IMG/VR virus record: IMGVR_UViG_3300021378_000021
Span: 1-64,000 of that record
Strand: one strand, 5' to 3'
Length of the DNA stretch: 64,000 bases
DNA from: a virus
Both the position numbers and the translations under genes were made by a program. Below, piece by piece: positions 58,869 through 64,000 of the stretch. Each line of letters begins with the position of its first letter. The first letter of the stretch is position 1. The notes below the pieces were generated by a model. The model did no database searches and was not told the DNA's origin. It saw nothing but the letters and a program-made list of their open reading frames with translations.

Positions 58869-60770
58869 TTACTTTCTTACTAAATTTCCGTTTGAATAAC
58901 TTGATGTATAGAAGTCGGCAACAAATCTGGTTCCAGATATCTCATCCCCAGAAGCAATTACATCCCTGACAATATTTATTGTACTTTTAGGAATGTTTAA
59001 TGAGATATACAAGTCTCTTAATCCAACAACATCATTAGATTCTGGGAATGCTTGTATTTCGATTAATCCATTACTCAATGAAGTTGATGTGATATTAACA
59101 GTTCCTAAAATTATTTCTCCTTTTACATAATCCACAGTTCCTGCCGATTTTACAACCACTCTAGTTTCATCAGATACTTGCTTTACAATCGATAAAGTAC
59201 CGGTCTTTAAATCTGCATTAGGAATATCTGTAAAATAGACCGTATCAGTTTCTCCCGAAATTTTAAATCCGGTAGATTTTATATTAAATCCTTCAGAATT
59301 TACATGGAATTGATTTCCATAACACAATTCATATTGTGCAAACTTATTAAGTATAGGTTTTAAATCTCTACGAATAATAATTTTTGTAATATTTGATGTA
59401 ATTGCAGTATCAGTATTATCAATAACTTGTTGAAGTTTACTATATCTAACTCTACCTCCAAATTTGTTTAAATCTAAAGATTCTGAATATTTTTGAAGAG
59501 AATTTGTAACAGAGGTTTTTAATGTATCTGCACTCGATACTTGAGAATAATTATAGTAAACAGAACTATTAAGTTCGACATAAAGAATCTTAAGATCTGT
59601 TATCTTTTGATTTATTCCAGATACTGTAAATTGCTTTAACTTTGATAAAATTTGTGTCTTATTGAAATCTGAAACAAATGATCCGTTTTTTGGTTTAATA
59701 CTAATTTGAACTGTACCGAACTCTGGAGGATCCATTTCTTCTCCACCAACTACTGATACAGATTCAGTATCTGGATATATTCTTTTTACAATTGCTTCAT
59801 AGTCTCTTGATGTAACAGCTCTGTATTGAGACGAATATAATCTTGGTGCATAATATTTGATTGAATCTATTGGTTCAATATCCCCACCATTGATTGACGA
59901 TTGATTAGTTGTAATCGTAACAGTTCCTGGATCAATAACCGTACCAGTCGCAGTTTCTAGTGTTCCGGAGAATGAAAAACTAGAAGCACCATTACCATCT
60001 CTTCCATCTGTAATAATATAGTTGGCAGTAATTATAGTTCCATCAGAACCAACAGCATCACCAAGTTTTTTACCAATAAGACCATCACCAAATCGTAATT
60101 CATATTTTTCATCTTGAACTTCATTAATGAAGAAAATTCTAGAGTTTTTATCTACATCAAAAATATTTTCTGAAAGGAAATATTCAATACCAAGTCCATC
60201 TTGTTCTGTTTTTTTAATGTATACCTTAAGTGTCGATGTATCAATAAAAGAATTATTCAGAACAAATCTTTGATCCAAAGAACCATCATATTGAAATTGT
60301 TTGGTTAAAAATATTCCTTGATAAACATTGAGGTTATTAAAAGATGCTGTACCGTCCACAACGTTTGCTGTAACGTCTTCTGGGATGGCAAAGGTGTATG
60401 TAGTATCATTAGTACTCCCTACACACACTATACCTGCCTTCAGGGTCAATGTAGCAGTATCTGTGCTAGTTGTTACATTAAATGATATTTGTGCCGTTGA
60501 TGCAACTCTGGAACGGGGGACGTATCCAATGTTACCTGCCAGAGAAACTACATTCTCTCGAAGAGTTGCCGAATCCAAAAAGGATTCATTCACAACCATA
60601 TTCGAATTGAATGCGGTAATATAAGTATTATATGCTAACGTATCAATTAAAACTGAAAAGTTTGATCCCTCAAAGTCAAAGTCCGTGAATGTAGAGTTAG
60701 CACGGAGATAATCTTTGATAGAAGTTTTTATCTGATCAAAATCTAAATTTGTATATTTTGTAAAAGGCAT
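58869..60770 (-). CDS. 6: Baseplate wedge protein gp6
   Basis: gp6 forms the continuous ring of the baseplate wedges. The 633-residue protein starts MPFTKYTNLDFDQIKTSIKD and contains NFSVLIDTLAYNTYITAFNS and NMVVNESFLDSATLRENVVS near 50-90, then DEKYELRFGDGLIGKKLGDA, YRAVTSRDYEAIVKRIYPDT (T4 gp6 YRAVTADDYETI-type motif). T4 gp6 is 660 residues. It is followed directly by gene 7 and preceded by gene 25, the T4 order 25-6-7-8 reading in transcription direction. Confidence 0.96.
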   Translation of the reverse strand: MPFTKYTNLDFDQIKTSIKDYLRANSTFTDFDFEGSNFSVLIDTLAYNTYITAFNSNMVVNESFLDSATLRENVVSLAGNIGYVPRSRVASTAQISFNVTTSTDTATLTLKAGIVCVGSTNDTTYTFAIPEDVTANVVDGTASFNNLNVYQGIFLTKQFQYDGSLDQRFVLNNSFIDTSTLKVYIKKTEQDGLGIEYFLSENIFDVDKNSRIFFINEVQDEKYELRFGDGLIGKKLGDAVGSDGTIITANYIITDGRDGNGASSFSFSGTLETATGTVIDPGTVTITTNQSSINGGDIEPIDSIKYYAPRLYSSQYRAVTSRDYEAIVKRIYPDTESVSVVGGEEMDPPEFGTVQISIKPKNGSFVSDFNKTQILSKLKQFTVSGINQKITDLKILYVELNSSVYYNYSQVSSADTLKTSVTNSLQKYSESLDLNKFGGRVRYSKLQQVIDNTDTAITSNITKIIIRRDLKPILNKFAQYELCYGNQFHVNSEGFNIKSTGFKISGETDTVYFTDIPNADLKTGTLSIVKQVSDETRVVVKSAGTVDYVKGEIILGTVNITSTSLSNGLIEIQAFPESNDVVGLRDLYISLNIPKSTINIVRDVIASGDEISGTRFVADFYTSSYSNGNLVRK

Positions 60771-60771
60771 T

Positions 60772-61173
60772 TTATCTGGTTGCCTCTAGGAGGAATGAAT
60801 ATTCTTGTGTCGGAAACTCTTGACCAATAATATCAAATATAACTGTTACATTAAATGTATTTTCGTCTGCTATTGGATCTACCTGAACGATCAAATTTTC
60901 GACTCTATCTTCAAAATTATTAATTGCAATTTCAATTTGATCCTGAATAACTGATGCAGTACCAAAATCAACGAACTCAAATAGACTTCTTCTTACATCA
61001 GAACCCAACAAAGAGTTAAAAAATCTCTCTGTTGGGATAGTTTCTACTATATTTCTTACGGAACGACGAATTGCGTTCTCATTTTTTAAAACAGGAAGGT
61101 CTTTTGTCACAGGATGGGGCTCAAAAGATAAACTAATGTCCTTAAAAGCCCGTGATATCCTCTGAATTGCCAT
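60772..61173 (-). CDS. 25: Baseplate wedge protein gp25
   Basis: gp25 is the lysozyme-fold-like sheath initiator of the baseplate inner ring. The 133-residue product has RISRAFKDISLSFEPHPVTK near the N-terminus, NENAIRRSVRNIVETIPTER followed by FFNSLLGSDVRRSLFE (30-66; the gp25/GPW family EPR-like core), and a C-terminal strand region. T4 gp25 is 132 residues. A perfect late promoter is 23 nt upstream. It starts the 25-6-7-8 operon. Confidence 0.95.
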   Translation of the reverse strand: MAIQRISRAFKDISLSFEPHPVTKDLPVLKNENAIRRSVRNIVETIPTERFFNSLLGSDVRRSLFEFVDFGTASVIQDQIEIAINNFEDRVENLIVQVDPIADENTFNVTVIFDIIGQEFPTQEYSFLLEATR

Positions 61174-61195
61174 TGTTAAAGAGTTTTCTTAATTA

Positions 61196-61203
61196 TATTT
61201 ATA
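61196..61203 (-). promoter_or_regulatory. Late promoter TATAAATA of gene 25
   Basis: A perfect late -10 element, 23 nt before the gene 25 ATG at 61173, just after the stop of the 58-residue gene. Confidence 0.78.
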
Positions 61204-61205
61204 CT

Positions 61206-61382
61206 CTATTCTTGAAGATTCTTCTGCCCTTCCTTTAAATCGTCGTGCATAATCTCTTGAATTACTCTTTCTTCTGGATCATTTGTTTTTTTAGGTAATG
61301 ACCAGTAATCTGTGGTCAAACTTGTTGTTCCCCACACTTCTTGCATATAATTTTTGTTTCTATCAACTGGTGAATTGCCCAT
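61206..61382 (-). CDS. Small hypothetical protein (58 aa)
   Basis: The frame reads MGNSPVDRNKNYMQEVWGTT, then SLTTDYWSLPKKTNDPEERV and a helical end (IQEIMHDDLKEGQKNLQE). The ATG has a good AGGAG ribosome site. It fills most of the gap between gene 25 and the 238-residue gene. The 57-nt stretch upstream contains AATAAATA, a possible weak late motif. No family is known to me; the size and codon structure make it a likely real gene. Confidence 0.7.
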   Translation of the reverse strand: MGNSPVDRNKNYMQEVWGTTSLTTDYWSLPKKTNDPEERVIQEIMHDDLKEGQKNLQE

Positions 61383-61439
61383 TTTACTCCTATTTTGTTA
61401 GAATAGAACTTTTTGAGGGGTTTCTATCCCTATTTTTAT

Positions 61440-62156
61440 TTATTTTTCACCCACTTTGGAATTGATACATCGAGGATTACATGGATTTGACCCACAATTG
61501 TCGCATAATTTACGTTCCTGTGCAGTCTTCCAGAAATATTCGTCTTCACGTCCCATTCCAAGTCTTTCAAATCCATTTTCAACTTGATAATATTGAGTCG
61601 AAACCTTAAAATCAGGCATTTTTGGTTCCACAGGTGTCAAACTATTGTCAAAAATACGTAATCTATTATTTGGATATAGTGCATACTGCCCATTCTCAAG
61701 TTCAATCAGATTATGAGACTTGTGTTCGGCAGGGTTCTCACTAGTAGCCCAATCAACATAGTCTGGATCATGATGGTAGTTATCAATAGTACAAATATAA
61801 GTGCCTTTTACATTGCCAAAGTCCCGTGTATAACATTCAAAGTCCATTGAATTAATAAATTTCTTATCCACCGAAACAACCCCATAGTCCATACAATTCC
61901 AAAACTGAAGGTTTGGTAGGTTCATGTCTGGACTTGGTGTCTCAGGGTTTGCTACAAAGGCACTGATAGGCAATTTATCATACATTGCCGCATATTCTGG
62001 TAGATAGGTCTCAAAATAAAAAGCACGTCCAGGAATCGATTTAACCGATACCCAAACGCCCTTTACAAATTCACCATGTCCACTCTGATGATCCGTTAGA
62101 TATTCCTTACGAACCCATACTTCCTGTGATGGAAGATTTGCAATCAAACATGCCAT
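61440..62156 (-). CDS. Conserved hypothetical protein with C-terminal Cys cluster (238 aa)
   Basis: The protein starts MACLIANLPSQEVWVRKEYL and has a mostly soluble, aromatic-rich body: GRAFYFETYLPEYAAMYDKL, ISAFVANPETPSPDMNLPNL, FWNCMDYGVVSVDKKFINSM. The C-terminal segment CDNCGSNPCNPRCINSKVGE contains four Cys in a knuckle-like spacing that could bind zinc. It does not match a family that I can name but similar ORFs occur in cyanophages. It has no visible signal peptide. A 28-nt gap separates it from the next small gene. Confidence 0.7.
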   Translation of the reverse strand: MACLIANLPSQEVWVRKEYLTDHQSGHGEFVKGVWVSVKSIPGRAFYFETYLPEYAAMYDKLPISAFVANPETPSPDMNLPNLQFWNCMDYGVVSVDKKFINSMDFECYTRDFGNVKGTYICTIDNYHHDPDYVDWATSENPAEHKSHNLIELENGQYALYPNNRLRIFDNSLTPVEPKMPDFKVSTQYYQVENGFERLGMGREDEYFWKTAQERKLCDNCGSNPCNPRCINSKVGEK

Positions 62157-62184
62157 ATGGTGACAATAAAACTACACCTATATA

Positions 62185-62337
62185 TCAACCTCGTCCTTGT
62201 CCACGATACATTTTCTTCTTCCCGTTACGAGAAGTCGCGGCATACTTCGTGTGCTTCCCACTCCCTTGACGAGTTTTCTTCGGCTTTCCTTCTATAAAAC
62301 CATTACCACTTAATCCAACCTTTGAACGTACTGCCAT
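62185..62337 (-). CDS. Small basic protein (50 aa)
   Basis: MAVRSKVGLSGNGFIEGKPK followed by KTRQGSGKHTKYAATSRNGK and KKMYRGQGRG. The protein is Lys/Arg/Gly-rich, likely binding nucleic acid or disordered. An AGGAG ribosome site precedes the ATG at 62337. Very similar small basic proteins are common in T4-like cyanophages. Its function is unknown. Confidence 0.75.
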   Translation of the reverse strand: MAVRSKVGLSGNGFIEGKPKKTRQGSGKHTKYAATSRNGKKKMYRGQGRG

Positions 62338-62345
62338 AATAACTC

Positions 62346-62507
62346 CTAAATTTTAAAAATCTTTGTTTCTAAATCTTGTGGTCTTGGAAAACCTTTCTGA
62401 TAATACTCTATCGAAAGGTCTTCTATCTTATCAAAATACTCCTCCTCCGTCAAGTTCTTATACAGTACTTTCCCTTTATGGAGAATTGTATATTCTGTCA
62501 GCTCCAT
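62346..62507 (-). CDS. Small acidic protein (53 aa)
   Basis: MELTEYTILHKGKVLYKNLT then EEEYFDKIEDLSIEYYQKGF, PRPQDLETKIFKI. It overlaps the glycosyltransferase-like stop with an ATGA junction, so it is translationally coupled to it. No family is recognised. Confidence 0.7.
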   Translation of the reverse strand: MELTEYTILHKGKVLYKNLTEEEYFDKIEDLSIEYYQKGFPRPQDLETKIFKI

Positions 62508-63265
62508 CAGATCACTCTTGTCTTCTCATGTCCAACACGAATCCGTGGATCACACCAAATCTGAAACCCTGCTTCGATAGCATCGAGACAGAAACTTACA
62601 TCCTCTCCACACATATCCTGTACCTCTCCACTCTCAAAGACTTGCATCTTTGGTGCAAACCATGGATACTTTATATCAGAATGCTCAAAGACTCCGTGCT
62701 TAATCAATACCCATCCGAAACCTGTATAATCAACAGTAAACGGTTTACGACGCTTCGAAATACTTTCCCCAGTCTCATGATTCATAACTCCACCATTATT
62801 ACGGAAATCATCCTCCTCCATCCAATGTGCCACTGAAGTGGTCTTACCATCTTCTGTCATATACCATCCACTTGCAATGTCCTGGTCCATTAATACTAAT
62901 TGCCAAAACTTCTCTGTGTTAAACACAATATCACTATCAATCCATAACTGCCAATCATACTGTAACTTACCATCCCATGGAATTTGATCCGGTCCTCGCA
63001 ATACATTCGCACCTAAACATTTACATCTGGCAAAATTTACCATCGATGAATAATCTTGCGAAATCTGGATGCTGGCACCTGCTTGCACTAAATCAAAACA
63101 AAGTTGTACAAAGTTTTTGAGATACGTATAAGAAACTCCTCTACCTGGTAAACAAAAGACAATGGACTTGCCTTTTACCATTTCCTTTGCCTTCGCATAG
63201 TCCCATTCTTCAGTGCTCTCAGTTGCTTTGGGTGTCTTTGCTTTTACTGTAAATCCTTTAGCCAT
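62507..63265 (-). CDS. Glycosyltransferase-like protein (GT-A fold candidate)
   Basis: The 252-residue protein has a nucleotide-sugar-binding start KGKSIVFCLPGRGVSYTYLK (31-50), a DxD-like motif in LWIDSDIVFN (about 107-116), then FTVDYTGFGWVLIKHGVFEH and CGEDVSFCLDAIEAGFQIWC followed by DPRIRVGHEKTRVI, in which E-D and the final His are typical of family 2 or Anp1-like enzymes. The donor and acceptor are unknown; it might glycosylate virion or host molecules. It has its own sigma70-type promoter with a 17-nt leader. Confidence 0.72.
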   Translation of the reverse strand: MAKGFTVKAKTPKATESTEEWDYAKAKEMVKGKSIVFCLPGRGVSYTYLKNFVQLCFDLVQAGASIQISQDYSSMVNFARCKCLGANVLRGPDQIPWDGKLQYDWQLWIDSDIVFNTEKFWQLVLMDQDIASGWYMTEDGKTTSVAHWMEEDDFRNNGGVMNHETGESISKRRKPFTVDYTGFGWVLIKHGVFEHSDIKYPWFAPKMQVFESGEVQDMCGEDVSFCLDAIEAGFQIWCDPRIRVGHEKTRVI

Positions 63266-63288
63266 AACTGTAAATGAACTTCGTCACT

Positions 63289-63317
63289 ATCATAACACTC
63301 TATCTATACGTCGTCAA
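63289..63317 (-). promoter_or_regulatory. Sigma70-type promoter of the glycosyltransferase-like gene
   Basis: On the minus strand, TTGACG (63317-63312), a 17-nt spacer and TATGAT (63294-63289). It lies in the 71-nt gap after the AbrB-like gene. The TTGACG-17 layout is the same as that before the DUF3310 gene. Confidence 0.78.
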
Positions 63318-63336
63318 GACCTCGGTTCTGCAAACC

Positions 63337-63534
63337 TCAAGACTCTTCGAGATCCTTAATAATAATACAGTCATTCTCTACCTCGATGTTTACTTCTGTT
63401 CCCTCATACCACCCCTTCTCATCACATATCCATTCCGGTATCGTAATAATATATTCCCCACTTACTGGATCGATCTCTACAGTCGTAAAATTTTCCTGCG
63501 GATTTTTTTGCATATCTTTGAACCCTGATGCCAT
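63337..63534 (-). CDS. AbrB/SpoVT-like small protein (65 aa)
   Basis: The sequence TVEIDPVSGEYIITIPEWIC then DEKGWYEGTEVNIEVENDCI and IIKDLEES has the AbrB-type swapped-hairpin pattern: strand, G-x-x-x-I-x-I-P, short helix with G-W-x-x-G-x-x-V, and terminal strand. Such domains bind DNA as dimers in transition-state regulators and antitoxins. The Arg/Lys content is low for a DNA binder, so it could have another role. No toxin partner is visible next to it. It lies just upstream of the glycosyltransferase promoter. Confidence 0.68.
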   Translation of the reverse strand: MASGFKDMQKNPQENFTTVEIDPVSGEYIITIPEWICDEKGWYEGTEVNIEVENDCIIIKDLEES

Positions 63535-63677
63535 TTTTTATATATGAAAATTTTTTTTTATTACAGTGATATCACGAACGGACTTTGGGTCGTTTATAGC
63601 TTAAAGTAGTAGGGGGTTTTTATATACGGGGCACGGCAACGCATAACATAAGGGGGGCAATCACCCCCCACTGCTGT
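63535..63677. other. Intergenic stretch with two GC hairpins and A/T tracts
   Basis: A 143-nt region with no gene. On the minus strand there is a G6/C6 hairpin (63652-63669) just after the 68-residue gene that could terminate weakly. Further on are TATATAAAAA and CTATAAAC motifs that partly resemble late promoters, and a long A-tract before the AbrB-like ATG. I cannot assign a promoter with confidence. Confidence 0.4.
63652..63669 (-). terminator. Possible G6/C6 hairpin terminator
   Basis: On the minus strand, GGGGGG, a 6-nt loop, CCCCCC, then TTATG. The stem is stable but the T-run is poor. Confidence 0.45.
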
Positions 63678-63884
63678 TTACGAACGAACGGCATAAAGTC
63701 TAAGTTCCTTCTTAATGTCTCTGCCTATGTTTTTCATAGTGCGACAATCACTAGGAGTTCTTGATGTCACTACCCGTGCCTGTTTGTATACATTATGATT
63801 CCAAATGCAATGCTTACCATTACATCGGGTTAATGAAAAATTAGCGGTTGTCATTTTGATTTCAATTTGTCTTTGTAGTTTCAT
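63678..63884 (-). CDS. Small hypothetical protein (68 aa)
   Basis: The frame starts MKLQRQIEIKMTTANFSLTR and continues CNGKHCIWNHNVYKQARVVT, RTPSDCRTMKNIGRDIKKEL. It is basic with three Cys, and the CNGKHC spacing could be part of a metal site. The ATG at 63884 has no obvious ribosome site; Met at 63854 is an alternative start. No family is recognised. A terminator lies upstream at its 5' side and a weak one downstream. Confidence 0.5.
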   Translation of the reverse strand: MKLQRQIEIKMTTANFSLTRCNGKHCIWNHNVYKQARVVTSRTPSDCRTMKNIGRDIKKELRLYAVRS

Positions 63885-63900
63885 AAGGAAAGTAAAGAGA

Positions 63901-63927
63901 AAAAAACGAAAGAGGAATCAACCCTCT
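63901..63927 (-). terminator. Terminator of the gene at the right edge
   Basis: On the minus strand, AGAGG, a 7-nt loop that includes the stop codon, CCTCT, then TTCGTTTTTT. The stem is short but is followed by a strong T-run. Confidence 0.6.
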
Positions 63928-64000
63928 AGAACCCAGGTTCCCAGTTCCCCGGCATCCAGTCTCTGGTTCATCAGTGCCCACCATGGAGAATCGATGAACT
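63918..64000 (-). CDS. C-terminus of a gene cut by the right window edge
   Basis: Twenty-six codons and a TGA are visible: FIDSPWWALMNQRLDAGELG then TWVLEG. The Trp-rich SPWWALMN segment resembles small cyanophage proteins of unknown function. The start lies outside the window. The terminator overlaps the stop codon. Confidence 0.55.
   Translation of the reverse strand, partial: FIDSPWWALMNQRLDAGELGTWVLEG

Noticed and set aside
63535-63650. TATATAAAAA and CTATAAAC as promoters of the AbrB-like gene
   Set aside because: None matches the late motif closely or has a -35 partner, so I did not call them.
1-64000. tRNA genes, CRISPR arrays, insertion sequences, integrase or att sites
   Set aside because: Almost all gaps are shorter than 150 nt, and none holds a cloverleaf, regular direct repeats or transposase-like ORF that I can see. 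The repeats in the giant genes are protein modules.

Overview
The window is the left-ward (minus-strand) replication, recombination and virion-assembly half of a T4-like myovirus genome. It is AT-rich, almost every gene is on the minus strand, and genes are packed with ATGA/TAATG overlaps. The T4 core set (regA, 62, 44, 45, 46, 47, 55, uvsW, uvsY, 23, 22, 21, 20, 19, 18, 17, 16, 15, 14, 13, 8, 7, 6, 25) is mixed with auxiliary genes typical of marine cyanophages (purN, purS, speD, the so-called cobS). The most likely host is a marine Synechococcus or Prochlorococcus. No photosynthesis gene, tRNA, CRISPR array or IS element is visible in this window.

Layout, from low to high coordinates (transcription runs from high to low). 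1-5100: a regA fragment, gp62 and gp44. Between the two clamp-loader genes sits an accessory island with a Dam methylase, a LAGLIDADG endonuclease, several small proteins, PurS, PurN and an Sm-like protein. 5100-11400: small hypotheticals, SpeD, the gp45 clamp, a DUF3310 protein, the CobS-like AAA+ ATPase, and a large HExxH plus VWA protein that pairs with that ATPase. 11400-17750: gp46/gp47 nuclease, late sigma factor gp55, a second Sm-like protein, UvsW and UvsY. 17730-26540: the capsid and tail-tube block (gp19-like protein, gp23, gp22, gp21, small prohead proteins, gp20, gp19, gp18). 26600-33100: packaging genes (gp17, gp16) and associated proteins. 33100-61200: neck and baseplate genes, including two giant virion proteins of 2450 and 3862 residues. 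61200-64000: small hypotheticals, a glycosyltransferase-like protein, an AbrB-like protein and a partial gene at the edge.

The most striking locus is gene 17 (large terminase). It is broken into two ORFs on the same strand, separated by a free-standing GIY-YIG endonuclease gene. The N-terminal ORF ends in an intein start of only about 29 residues beginning with Cys. The C-terminal ORF begins with about 103 residues that end in the intein signature VSHN followed by Cys. This is an atypically split trans-splicing intein, with the split very close to the N-terminus. Splicing would rebuild a normal terminase of about 548 residues. A late-promoter-like TATAAATA lies in the 27-nt gap directly before the endonuclease.

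Regulatory signals fall into two classes. Sigma70-like promoters (TTGACG or TTGTCA with TATAAT or TATGAT) precede gp55, the DUF3310/gp45 unit and the glycosyltransferase-like gene. T4-type late motifs (TATAAATA) precede gp22, a small prohead protein, gp8, gp25, a fibre-region gene and both homing endonucleases. Hairpin-plus-T-run terminators follow gp23 and several other units.
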